Part shown: positions 33,201-40,565 of the stretch, in pieces
Layout: each line of letters starts with the position of its first letter
Position numbering within the stretch: the stretch's first letter is position 1
DNA from: Streptomyces sp. NBC_00663
Lineage (GTDB): Bacteria > Actinomycetota > Actinomycetes > Streptomycetales > Streptomycetaceae
Direction of reading: 5' to 3'
DNA: 64,000 nt
NCBI RefSeq assembly: GCF_036226885.1
Contig: NZ_CP109027.1
Span: forward strand, 6,448,001 to 6,512,000
Position numbers and translations under genes: made by a program
Notes under the pieces: model-generated
Database searches by the model: none
The model's input: only the letters and a program-made list of their open reading frames with translations
What the model was told of the DNA's origin: nothing

Positions 33201-34398
33201 TGTTGCGGACCTGCGAGGTCAGGTTGTCCGCCATGAAGTTGACGTTGTCGGTGAGGTCCTTCCAGACGCCGCTCACGCCGCGCACCTGGGCCCGGCCGCC
33301 GAGGTTTCCTTCGGTGCCGACCTCGCGGGCGACGCGGGTGACCTCGTCGGCGAAGGCGGAGAGCTGGTCCACCATCGTGTTGATGGTCGACTTCAGTTCG
33401 AGGATCTCACCCTGCGCGTCGACCGTGATCTTCTGCGACAGGTCGCCATTGGCCACCGCCGTCGTCACCTGGGCGATGTTGCGGACCTGTGAAGTCAGGT
33501 TCGACGCCATGAAGTTGACGTTGTCGGTGAGGTCCTTCCAGACGCCGCTCACGCCCCGCACCTGGGCGCGTCCGCCCAGCTGCCCCTCGGTGCCGACCTC
33601 GCGGGCCACCCGCGTGACCTCGTCGGCGAAGGCGGAGAGCTGGTCCACCATCGTGTTCACGGTCAGCTTCAGTTCCAGCAGCTCACCGGTGGCCTCCACG
33701 GTGACCGTGCGGGTCAGGTCGCCGCGGGCCACGGCCGTGGTCACCAGGGCGATGTCACGAACCTGCGCGGTCAGCCGGGAGGCCATGGTGTTGACCGCCT
33801 CGGTCACATCCCGCCAACTGCCCGACAGACCGGTCACTTTGGCCCGCCCGCCGAGCCGCCCCTCGGTGCCGACTTCACGGGCGACCCGGGTCACCTCGCC
33901 CGTGAACAACGACAACTGGTCGACCATCTTGTTCACGGCCCGGCCGAGCCGCCGCAGGTCACCCCGCAACTGGCGGTTGCCGTCGTGCAGATCGACCCGC
34001 TGGGTCAGATCGCCGCCCGCCACCGCGTCCAGCACCCGGGTCGCGTTGGCGGCCGGGGCGACCAGGGCGTCCAGCAGCTGGTTCACATCGCTGACCCGGG
34101 AGGCCCAGGCGCCGGCACCGGGGCTCGGGGAGAGCCGCTCGTCCAGCCGGCCGTGCCGCACCAGCTCCCGCTTGACCCGCTGGACCTCCGTGGTGAAGTG
34201 GACATTGCGGTCCACCAACTGGTTGAAGATCGCGGACAGTTCGGCCACAACGGGGCCGTGCCCCGCCTCCGGCAGCTTCGAGAAGTGCCCGTCCCGCGCG
34301 GCCGTCATCGCGGCGAGCAGCGGACGCAGATCCGATGCTCGAATCTGGTCCTGATTCTGTCCGTCTTCGAGCACACGCATAGCACTGTTCTCACTCAT
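30235..34398 (-). CDS. Soluble hybrid histidine kinase with six tandem HAMP-type repeats
   Basis: 1387 residues, no TM segment and no signal peptide, so cytoplasmic. Order: N-terminal helices (1-115); six HAMP-type units of exactly 92 residues from ~168, each with EVTRVAREVG(T/S)-x-G-x-LGG; a GAF domain (~735-875); a coiled coil (LQERSDELQKQQAELQRSNA); HisKA with MSHELRTPLN (His ~952); HATPase with NLLSNAIKFT and GGTGLGLSIS; and a receiver with Asp ~1288 (MDIMMPEMDGYE). This resembles OsaA-type osmotic kinases and fungal group III kinases. Start ATG 34398; ATG 34380 is possible. It diverges by 102 bp from a SpoIIE phosphatase gene. Confidence 0.9.
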   Translation of the reverse strand: MSENSAMRVLEDGQNQDQIRASDLRPLLAAMTAARDGHFSKLPEAGHGPVVAELSAIFNQLVDRNVHFTTEVQRVKRELVRHGRLDERLSPSPGAGAWASRVSDVNQLLDALVAPAANATRVLDAVAGGDLTQRVDLHDGNRQLRGDLRRLGRAVNKMVDQLSLFTGEVTRVAREVGTEGRLGGRAKVTGLSGSWRDVTEAVNTMASRLTAQVRDIALVTTAVARGDLTRTVTVEATGELLELKLTVNTMVDQLSAFADEVTRVAREVGTEGQLGGRAQVRGVSGVWKDLTDNVNFMASNLTSQVRNIAQVTTAVANGDLSQKITVDAQGEILELKSTINTMVDQLSAFADEVTRVAREVGTEGNLGGRAQVRGVSGVWKDLTDNVNFMADNLTSQVRNIALVSTAVAQGDLGKKITVEAKGEILELKSTINTMVDQLSAFADEVTRVAREVGTEGNLGGQAQVRGVSGVWKDLTDNVNFMALNLTSQVRNIAQVTTAVANGDLSKKITVDARGEILELKDTVNTMVEQLRAFADEVTRVAREVGTDGRLGGRAQVLGVSGVWRDLTDNVNYMADNLTSQVRNIAQVTTAVANGDLSKKIDVDARGEILELKTAINTMVDTLSSFSSEVTRVAREVGSEGQLGGQARVEGVYGTWKRLTTNVNELASNLTTQVRAIAEVASAVAQGDMSRSITVETQGEVAELKDNINLMVANLRETTRAKDWLESNLARLAALMQGHRDLMEVADLILRELTPLVNAQYGAFFLADPDEDGAAIRTTVPAKGLAFIAGYGSAQGATVETGGLPVHGLVRQAAREKKRILVEEAPPDYIKINSGLGEAAPTSVVIIPILFEDKLLGVIELASFSRFSDVHLAFFDQFVNTIGVAINTIIANSRTESLLGESQRLAMQLQERSDELQKQQAELQRSNAELEEKAALLATSSQYKSEFLANMSHELRTPLNSLLILARLLSDNPDGHLSDQEVQFATTIHRSGSDLLQLINDILDLSKIEAGRMDVRPKKLPLIKLLDYVHATFRPLTLDRGLAFEVAVGEDVPREMYSDEQRLQQILRNLLSNAIKFTAGGRVELRVNRVKDPERRYVSESDEVIAFAVTDTGIGIAAEKLPVIFEAFQQADGTTNRKYGGTGLGLSISREIAGLLGGRIVAESEPGKGSTFTLYVPVVSPGHSATGPVPEDRSLPTVPEQLSSEPYTATHDVDDAWPAPTKLEAWKSGRAGQVLPGRRVLIVDDDIRNVFALTHVLGRVGMPVLYAENGREGIETLERNPDVELVLMDIMMPEMDGYETIAAIRRTPRWTGLPIVALTAKAMPGDREKSIARGANDYVPKPVDVDQLLTVVCALLDPEGEDEAEPTAETSVEEPDTTGDVAVPPTTE
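32300..33905 (-). repeat. Tandem 276-bp coding repeats (HAMP array)
   Basis: Blocks recur with a period of exactly 276 bp, for example the ACCATCGTGTTGA-type block near 32545, 32821, 33097, 33373 and 33649. The inner units are nearly identical in DNA as well as protein. Confidence 0.85.
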
Positions 34399-34500
34399 GG
34401 CGGCCCACTTCGGTAACTCGGTGCTTATGGGCGCGGCCAGTCTGTCACTCTGTCCGCATCGACTGAGGCGTATTCGTCCGAACTGCTCGGGGAGCTGGAC

Positions 34501-36489
34501 ATGGGGGCCATTCCGACGCAACGGGAGAGCGATCCCCGTGCTTCTGATGCGCCCGTGCCCGACGGAGTGCTCCCATGCGCCCGAGCGCACGCCACCCTTT
34601 CCGGGAGCTCGCACGCGCCGGGCGCCGCCCGCGCACTGCTGCGCGCCGCGCTCGCCGAATGGGCCCAACTCGGCCTGCCCGGCGCCCAACAGCTCACCGA
34701 GCGCGTCACCGACGACCTCACGATCGTGACCAGCGAACTCGTCACCAACGCGGTCGTCCACGCGGGCACCGACATCGAACTGGACTGCCGTATGGAGGCG
34801 ACCGGCGCGCTCGTCGTGGAGGTCACCGACCACCACCCCTCGCGCGCCCCCCGCGCCGGTGCGCCCGAACCGCCGTCCGAACGTGGCGAGTTCGCCACCG
34901 GCGGGTCGGAGTACCACCCCGGCACACCGGAGTACGGCCGCGGCCTTCGCCTGGTCGCCGCCCTCGCCGAGTCCTGGGGGATCACGTACCGCACCGGCTC
35001 CAAGACCGTGTGGGCCCGGCTCACCCACGAGGGCGGCACGGCCGCCGGCGACCTCGACCCGTACCCGGGGGAGCGCGGTCTGCGGGTCGCCGAGATCCTC
35101 GCCCCCGAACCCCAGCGCGCCGAGCGCGACCGGGAGTGGCTCAACCGCGGTGCCCTGTCCTTCCTCGCCGAGGCCTCCGACCTGCTCGCCGGACAGCTCG
35201 ACGAGGACCTGGTGGCCGCGCTCGCCGGACAGCTGATCGTGCCGCGGCTGGCCGACTGGTGCGCGGTGTGGCTGGAGGACGAGCTCATGGGGCGCTGGGG
35301 CTCCCCGCGCGCGACCGAGGCCGACGGCGCGGGCGGCGTCGGAGGCTGGGGCGCCGACGCGATCGCCGGGCCGGGGCCACGGCTGGCCCGCGTCTGGCAC
35401 GGCAGCGAGAACCTCATCGAGGACCTGCGCCGGGCCCTGGACAAGGAGGCGCCGCGACCTCCCGATCCGCCGCGCTCGGGACCCGTCTCCTTCCCCTGGC
35501 CCGGCGAGGCGCTCGGCCCGCACGGCACCCACGGCACGGCCCTCGCGTACCGCCTGATCGCCGGTGGCCGCCCGCTGGGCACCCTGGTCATCGGGCGGGC
35601 GGGCCTGCTGCGCTTCCCGGACGAGATCACCGGACTCGTCGAGGACCTCGGCCGCCGGGTCGCCCTCGCCATCAGCGCCGCCCGCCAGTACGCCCGCCAG
35701 GCCACCATCAGCGCCGTCCTCCAGCGCGGACTGCTGCCCGGCGCGGTCGCCGAGATCCCCGGGGTGAGCAGCGCGCTCGTCTACGAGCCCTGCGACAAGG
35801 CGGGCCCCAGCGGCGACTTCTACGACCTGTTCCCGTCCGGGGACGGCCGCTGGTGCTTCGCCATCGGCGACGTCCAGGGCAAGGGGCCGGAGGCGGCCGT
35901 GGTGATCGGGCTGGCCCGGCCCTGGCTGCGGCTGCTGGCCCGGGAGGGGTACGCCGTCGCCGACGTCCTGGACCGCCTCAACCAGCTCCTCCTCGACGAC
36001 GCCACCGAGGCCGCCGACGCCGCCGCCCGCGCCTTCGCCGGACCGGCGGGCCTCGCCGCGGCCGCCGACGGCCCGCAGACCCGCTTCCTGTCCCTCCTCT
36101 TCGGCCAGCTCGTGCCCTTCGACGGCGGCGTCCAGGTCACCCTCGCCTCCGCCGGCCACCCCCTGCCCCTGCTGCTGGGACCCGACGGCGGGGTCTGTGC
36201 GGTCGCCCAGCCGCAGACCCTCCTCGGGGTCGTCGAGGACGCCGTCTACACCAGCGAGATCGTCGAGCTGCGCCACGGCGACACCCTCCTGTGCGTCACC
36301 GACGGGGTGACCGAGCGGCGCAGCGGCTCCCGCCAGTTCGACGACGGCGACGGCCTCGCCGCGGCCCTCGCCGGCTGCGCGGGCCTGACCGCCCCGCTCA
36401 TCGCCGAGCGCATCAAACGGCTGGTGCACGAGTTCGGCGTACGACCGCCCGACGACGACCTGGCCCTGCTGGTGCTGCAAGCGGAGTGA
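34501..36489 (+). CDS. SpoIIE-type PP2C phosphatase with N-terminal RsbW-like ATPase and GAF-like domain
   Basis: 662 residues. Residues ~40-185 form a GHKL ATPase of the anti-sigma/RsbW kind, with N-box SELVTNAVVHA and YGRGLRLVAAL. Residues ~200-390 form a GAF-like sensor, and ~415-660 a SpoIIE phosphatase with SGDFYDLF, IGDVQGKG and CVTDGVTERR, which carry the metal-binding Asp residues. In partner-switching systems the phosphatase acts on an anti-anti-sigma protein and the kinase part binds a sigma factor or its antagonist. Both activities in one chain are frequent in Streptomyces. GGAG 6 nt before ATG. No sigma or STAS gene is adjacent. Confidence 0.9.
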   Translation: MGAIPTQRESDPRASDAPVPDGVLPCARAHATLSGSSHAPGAARALLRAALAEWAQLGLPGAQQLTERVTDDLTIVTSELVTNAVVHAGTDIELDCRMEATGALVVEVTDHHPSRAPRAGAPEPPSERGEFATGGSEYHPGTPEYGRGLRLVAALAESWGITYRTGSKTVWARLTHEGGTAAGDLDPYPGERGLRVAEILAPEPQRAERDREWLNRGALSFLAEASDLLAGQLDEDLVAALAGQLIVPRLADWCAVWLEDELMGRWGSPRATEADGAGGVGGWGADAIAGPGPRLARVWHGSENLIEDLRRALDKEAPRPPDPPRSGPVSFPWPGEALGPHGTHGTALAYRLIAGGRPLGTLVIGRAGLLRFPDEITGLVEDLGRRVALAISAARQYARQATISAVLQRGLLPGAVAEIPGVSSALVYEPCDKAGPSGDFYDLFPSGDGRWCFAIGDVQGKGPEAAVVIGLARPWLRLLAREGYAVADVLDRLNQLLLDDATEAADAAARAFAGPAGLAAAADGPQTRFLSLLFGQLVPFDGGVQVTLASAGHPLPLLLGPDGGVCAVAQPQTLLGVVEDAVYTSEIVELRHGDTLLCVTDGVTERRSGSRQFDDGDGLAAALAGCAGLTAPLIAERIKRLVHEFGVRPPDDDLALLVLQAE

Positions 36490-36528
36490 GCGCGGAGGCA
36501 AGGGCGCGGGTGCTGGACAATGGAAGGC

Positions 36529-37761
36529 ATGCCTTCCGCACTCCCCGACGGCGAGCCCGTCCCCGACGACGGCGCACTCCCCGCGCACGCGCTCTCCGGA
36601 GCCGCCGAGCGACCCCTCGGGTTCTATCTGCACGTCCCCTACTGCGCGACCCGCTGCGGGTACTGCGACTTCAACACCTACACCGCCACCGAGCTGCGCG
36701 GCAGCGGCGGTGTCCTCGCCTCCCGCGACAACTACGCGGACACCCTGATCGACGAGATCAGGCTGGCGCGCAAGGTGCTGGGGGACGATCCGCGCGAGGT
36801 CCGCACGGTGTTCGTGGGCGGCGGTACGCCGACCCTGCTGGGCGCCTCCGATCTCGTACGGATGCTCGCGGCGATCCGTGACGAGTTCGGACTGGCGGCG
36901 GACGCCGAGGTCACGACTGAGGCGAACCCGGAGTCGGTGGATCCGGCGTATCTGGCGACCCTGCGCGCGGGCGGCTTCAACCGGATCTCCTTCGGCATGC
37001 AGAGCGCGAAGCAGCATGTGCTGCGCGTGCTGGACCGGACCCACACGCCCGGGCGCCCCGAGGCGTGCGTGGCGGAGGCGCGGGCGGCGGGCTTCGAGCA
37101 CGTCAACCTGGATCTGATCTACGGCACCCCGGGCGAGTCGGACGACGACTGGAGGGCGTCCCTGGACGCGGCGATCGGCGCCGGACCCGACCACGTCTCG
37201 GCGTACGCGCTGATCGTGGAGGAGGGCACGCAGCTGGCCCGGCGGATCCGCCGGGGCGAGGTGCCGATGACCGACGACGACGTGCACGCGGACCGGTATC
37301 TGATCGCGGAGGACGCGTTCGCGGCGGCCGGCTTCGACTGGTACGAGGTGTCGAACTGGGCGACCTCCGAGGCGGGGCGCTGTCTGCACAACGAGTTGTA
37401 CTGGCGCGGCGCCGACTGGTGGGGCGCGGGGCCGGGAGCGCACTCGCACGTGGGCGGGGTGCGCTGGTGGAACGTGAAGCATCCCGGCGCGTACGCGGCG
37501 GCGCTGGCGGCGGGGAAGTCGCCGGGGGCGGGGCGCGAGGTGCTGTCGGAGGAGGACCGCAGGGTCGAGCGGATTCTGCTGGAGCTGCGCTTGAGGGAGG
37601 GTGTACCGCTTGACCTGCTCCGTGAGGAGGGCCGGCGTGCTGCTCGCCGGGCGCTGTCGGACGGGCTTCTTCGGCAGGAGTCGTACGACGAGGGGCGCGC
37701 GGTGCTGACGCTTCGGGGGCGGCTGCTGGCGGATGCGGTGGTGCGGGACCTGGTGGACTGA
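36529..37761 (+). CDS. hemW: HemW, radical SAM haem chaperone (HemN-like)
   Basis: Radical SAM protein with CATRCGYC (CxxxCxxC) at about residues 38-45 for the 4Fe-4S cluster, a GGGTP motif (VFVGGGTPTLL) and the C-terminal HemN domain. The ~410 aa and lack of the extra N-terminal Cys/Arg of true coproporphyrinogen dehydrogenase fit HemW, a haem-binding chaperone. ATG 36529 (MPSAL) follows GGAAGG; ATG 36520 is an alternative. In Gram-positives hemW commonly precedes hrcA-dnaJ, as here with two minus-strand genes between. Confidence 0.93.
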   Translation: MPSALPDGEPVPDDGALPAHALSGAAERPLGFYLHVPYCATRCGYCDFNTYTATELRGSGGVLASRDNYADTLIDEIRLARKVLGDDPREVRTVFVGGGTPTLLGASDLVRMLAAIRDEFGLAADAEVTTEANPESVDPAYLATLRAGGFNRISFGMQSAKQHVLRVLDRTHTPGRPEACVAEARAAGFEHVNLDLIYGTPGESDDDWRASLDAAIGAGPDHVSAYALIVEEGTQLARRIRRGEVPMTDDDVHADRYLIAEDAFAAAGFDWYEVSNWATSEAGRCLHNELYWRGADWWGAGPGAHSHVGGVRWWNVKHPGAYAAALAAGKSPGAGREVLSEEDRRVERILLELRLREGVPLDLLREEGRRAARRALSDGLLRQESYDEGRAVLTLRGRLLADAVVRDLVD

Positions 37762-37785
37762 AGGTGCAGGTTTCGTCGTGGCTGG

Positions 37786-37807
37786 TCGCGCAGTTCCCCG
37801 CGCCCCT
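37786..37807. repeat. Convergent-junction repeat, copy 3
   Basis: Same 20-mer core. Lies in the 60-bp gap between hemW and the convergent DUF3097 gene. Confidence 0.75.
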
Positions 37808-37821
37808 TTAGGTGGGTTCAG

Positions 37822-38622
37822 TCAAGCTGTGACGAAATCGATCAGTTCCTCTACTCGGCCCAGGAGCTCTGGCTCCAGGTCCCTGTAAGAGGTCACGCGC
37901 TTCAGGATTGCCTGCCATACCGCGCCCGTGTTCTCGGACGGCCAGCCCAGTGCCCTGCACACGCCCGTTTTCCAGTCCTGGCCGTGGGGGACTCTGGGCC
38001 ACGCCTCGATGCCCAGGGACGACGGCTTCACCGCCTCCCAGATGTCGATGTAGGGGTGGCCGACGACCAGGGCGTGTTCGCTGGTGACCGATGCCGCGAT
38101 ACGGGACTCCTTGCTGCCCGGCACCAGGTGGTCCACCAGGACGCCGAGGCGGGCGTCCGGACCCGGGGCGAACTCCTCCACGATCCTCGGCAGGTCGTCC
38201 ACGCCCTCCAGGTACTCCACGACCACGCCCTCGATGCGCAGGTCGTCGCCCCAGACCTTCTCGACCAGCTCGGCGTCGTGCCGGCCCTCGACGTAGATGC
38301 GTCCGGCGCGGGCCACGCGTGCGCGGGCGCCGGGGACGGCGACCGAACCGGAGGCGGTGCGGGAGGGACGTACAGGCGCGCTTGAAGGCCGTACGAGCGT
38401 CACCACCCGGCCCTCCAGCAGGAAACCCCGAGGCTCCAGCGGGAAGACCCGGAGCTTGCCGAAGCGGTCCTCCAGGGTCACCGTGCCCGCCTCGCAGCGG
38501 ATCACCGCGCCGCAGAAGCCGGTGCCGGGCTCCTCGACCACCAGGCCGGGCTCGGCCGGGACCTCCGGGACGGGCTTCGGCTTCTTCCACGGCGGGGTCA
38601 GATCGGCGGAGTACTGGCGCAT
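37822..38622 (-). CDS. DUF3097 family protein
   Basis: 266 residues from ATG 38622. An N-terminal beta-rich part (GFCGAVIRCEAGTVTLEDRF) precedes a second domain with GRIYVEGRHDAELVEKVWGDDL, LVDHLVPGSKESRIA and HPYIDIWEAVKPSSLG. The EGRHDAELVEK...LVDHL...GHPYIDIWE pattern resembles Toprim-like acidic motifs (Glu, then DH), so a nucleotide or nucleic-acid function is possible; this is my inference. Known to me only as a conserved actinobacterial family of unknown function. The frame is open upstream to 39156, but that part overlaps the MBL gene and is rejected. Confidence 0.82.
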   Translation of the reverse strand: MRQYSADLTPPWKKPKPVPEVPAEPGLVVEEPGTGFCGAVIRCEAGTVTLEDRFGKLRVFPLEPRGFLLEGRVVTLVRPSSAPVRPSRTASGSVAVPGARARVARAGRIYVEGRHDAELVEKVWGDDLRIEGVVVEYLEGVDDLPRIVEEFAPGPDARLGVLVDHLVPGSKESRIAASVTSEHALVVGHPYIDIWEAVKPSSLGIEAWPRVPHGQDWKTGVCRALGWPSENTGAVWQAILKRVTSYRDLEPELLGRVEELIDFVTA

Positions 38623-38653
38623 TCGGATGACGATAGGAGAAGCCGGGGTGCGG

Positions 38654-39385
38654 TCAGGGCGACACGCCGAAACGCCGGGCCAGGGCGTCCCGCTGCGCCC
38701 GCACGAACGCGGCGTCCACCACCGCTCCGTGACCGGGCACGTACAGCGCGTCCTCGCCGCCCAGGTCCAGGAGCCGGTCCAGGGCCGCGGGCCAATGCGA
38801 CGGTACGGCGTCCGGGCCCGCCTGCGCTTCGCCGGACTCCTCGACCAGGTCACCGCAGAACACCACCTCGGGCGAGCCCGGCACCAGCACCGCGAGGTCG
38901 TGGGCCGTGTGCCCGGGGCCGACGTTGGCCAGCAGGACCTGCCGGCCGCCGCCGAGGTCGAGGGTCCACTCGCCGGAGACCAGATGGCGGGGCCGGGCGA
39001 GGGCGTCGACCGCCTCCTCGGCCGCCCCCGCCTCCAGGCCGTTGCCGATCGCGTCCGCGCGCAGCTCCTCGCGAGCCTGCTGCTGGTCGAGCAGCGTGTC
39101 CATGCCGACCGGCCCGAACACCTCCGCACCCGCGAACGCCGCCGCACCGAAGACATGGTCGAAGTGGGGGTGGGTCAGCGCGAGATGGGTCACACGGTGC
39201 CCGGCGAGCGACTCCGCCTGCGCCCGCAGCCGGGCCCCCTCCGCGAGGCTCGACCCGGCATCGATCAACAGGGCCGTGTCCGCCCCGACGACCAGCCCTG
39301 CCGTGCAGTCCCAGACCGGGAGCCGGCACCGGCCCACCCCGGCCGCCACCCGCTGCCACCCCAGCTCTTCCCAAGTCACCGTCAT
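38654..39385 (-). CDS. Metallo-beta-lactamase fold hydrolase
   Basis: 243 residues. The metal motif THPHFDHVFG (HxHxDH) is at about 70-78, with further ligands in NVGPGHTAHD, FCGDLVEE and YVPGHGAVVD. These five motifs in order define the MBL fold with two metals. The closest type is the thioesterase/lactonase-like soluble hydrolase group, but the substrate cannot be told. It ends ~30 bp before the DUF3097 start on the same strand, so the two may be co-transcribed. It is divergent from hrcA. Confidence 0.88.
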   Translation of the reverse strand: MTVTWEELGWQRVAAGVGRCRLPVWDCTAGLVVGADTALLIDAGSSLAEGARLRAQAESLAGHRVTHLALTHPHFDHVFGAAAFAGAEVFGPVGMDTLLDQQQAREELRADAIGNGLEAGAAEEAVDALARPRHLVSGEWTLDLGGGRQVLLANVGPGHTAHDLAVLVPGSPEVVFCGDLVEESGEAQAGPDAVPSHWPAALDRLLDLGGEDALYVPGHGAVVDAAFVRAQRDALARRFGVSP

Positions 39386-39463
39386 ACCGCGACGCTAGCC
39401 GTACGAGCGGTTCACGAGCTGTCACACCCCGACCGACCTTGCCCGGGTGGCACCCCACCGCCG

Positions 39464-39469
39464 TACACT
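39464..39469 (+). promoter_or_regulatory. Candidate -10 of the hrcA-dnaJ operon
   Basis: TACACT, with TTGCCC 19 nt upstream (39439-39444) as a possible -35. Transcription would start just before the CIRCE repeat. Confidence 0.4.
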
Positions 39470-39484
39470 GGGCCGCGGGGAACG

Positions 39485-39511
39485 CTGGCACTCGGGCGGA
39501 CAGAGTGCCAG
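39485..39511. promoter_or_regulatory. CIRCE operator (HrcA binding site)
   Basis: CTGGCACTC-N9-GAGTGCCAG, a perfect 9-bp inverted repeat with the 9-nt spacer of the CIRCE consensus (TTAGCACTC-N9-GAGTGCTAA). Placed between the promoter and hrcA, so HrcA would repress its own operon and release it on heat shock. Confidence 0.9.
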
Positions 39512-39548
39512 GCAGGGGCCTGGGGACCGACTTCTGGAGGTGTGCGCG

Positions 39549-40565
39549 ATGCTGAGTGAACGCAGGCTTCAGGTGCTGCGCGCCATCGTCCAGGACTATG
39601 TGGGGACGGAGGAGCCCGTCGGCTCCAAGGCCCTCACCGAGCGCCACAGCCTTGGCGTCTCCCCGGCGACCGTGCGCAACGACATGGCCGCCCTGGAGGA
39701 CGAGGGGTACATCGCCCAGCCGCACACCAGCGCCGGGCGCATCCCCACCGACAAGGGCTACCGCCTGTTCGTGGACAAGCTCGCGGGCGTCAAGCCCATG
39801 ACCGCGCCCGAGCGGCGCGCGATCCAGAACTTCCTCGACGGCGCCGTCGACCTCGATGACGTGGTGGCCCGGACCGTGCGGCTGCTCGCGCAGCTCACCC
39901 GGCAGGTGGCGGTGGTGCAGTATCCGTCGCTGACCCGGTCCACCGTGCGGCATGTGGAACTGCTCTCGCTCGCCCCGGCGCGCGTGATGCTCGTCCTGAT
40001 CACCGACACGGGCCGGGTCGAGCAGCGCATGATCGACTGCCCGGCCCCCTTCGGGGAGGCCTCGCTGGCCGATCTGCGGGCGCGCCTCAACAGCCGGGTC
40101 GCGGGGCGTCGGTTCGCCGATGTGCCGCGACTGGTCGAGGACCTGCCCGAGGGCTTCGACGTCGAGGATCGGGGTACGGTCGCGACGGTGCTCTCCACGC
40201 TGCTGGAGACACTGGTCGAGGAGAACGAGGAACGGTTGATGATCGGCGGAACCGCCAATCTCACCCGCTTCGGACATGACTTCCCCCTCACCATCCGGCC
40301 GGTCCTGGAAGCACTGGAGGAGCAGGTCGTGCTCCTCAAGTTGCTTGGCGAGGCCGGGGATTCGGGCATGACCGTACGCATCGGTCACGAGAACGCCTAT
40401 GAGGGACTCAACTCAACTTCGGTGGTGTCGGTCGGCTACGGTTCGGGCGGCGAGGCAGTAGCCAAGCTCGGCGTGGTCGGACCGACCCGCATGGATTACC
40501 CGGGAACGATGGGAGCGGTACGCGCAGTGGCACGGTACGTCGGACAGATCCTGGCGGAGTCGTAA
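39549..40565 (+). CDS. hrcA: Heat-inducible transcription repressor HrcA
   Basis: 338 residues. N-terminal winged helix (ERRLQVLRAIVQDYVGTEEP, SPATVRNDMAALEDEGYI, HTSAGRIPTDKGYR) and a GAF-like C-terminal domain. HrcA binds CIRCE and represses chaperone genes, its folding depending on GroE. Start ATG 39549 with GGAGG upstream; the frame is open earlier but covers the CIRCE site. dnaJ follows with no gap (TAA directly followed by GTG). Confidence 0.97.
   Translation: MLSERRLQVLRAIVQDYVGTEEPVGSKALTERHSLGVSPATVRNDMAALEDEGYIAQPHTSAGRIPTDKGYRLFVDKLAGVKPMTAPERRAIQNFLDGAVDLDDVVARTVRLLAQLTRQVAVVQYPSLTRSTVRHVELLSLAPARVMLVLITDTGRVEQRMIDCPAPFGEASLADLRARLNSRVAGRRFADVPRLVEDLPEGFDVEDRGTVATVLSTLLETLVEENEERLMIGGTANLTRFGHDFPLTIRPVLEALEEQVVLLKLLGEAGDSGMTVRIGHENAYEGLNSTSVVSVGYGSGGEAVAKLGVVGPTRMDYPGTMGAVRAVARYVGQILAES

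Noticed and set aside
34399..37482. A minus-strand frame that extends the hybrid kinase upstream by more than 1000 residues
   Set aside because: It runs antisense through the SpoIIE phosphatase and hemW, has no recognisable domains, and is low-complexity Gly/Ala/Arg/Val sequence typical of the mirror frame of high-GC genes. The kinase starts at 34398.
37822..39156. A 444-residue form of the DUF3097 protein
   Set aside because: The first ~178 codons overlap the MBL hydrolase gene on the same strand in another frame and show Arg/Ser/Thr-rich shadow composition.
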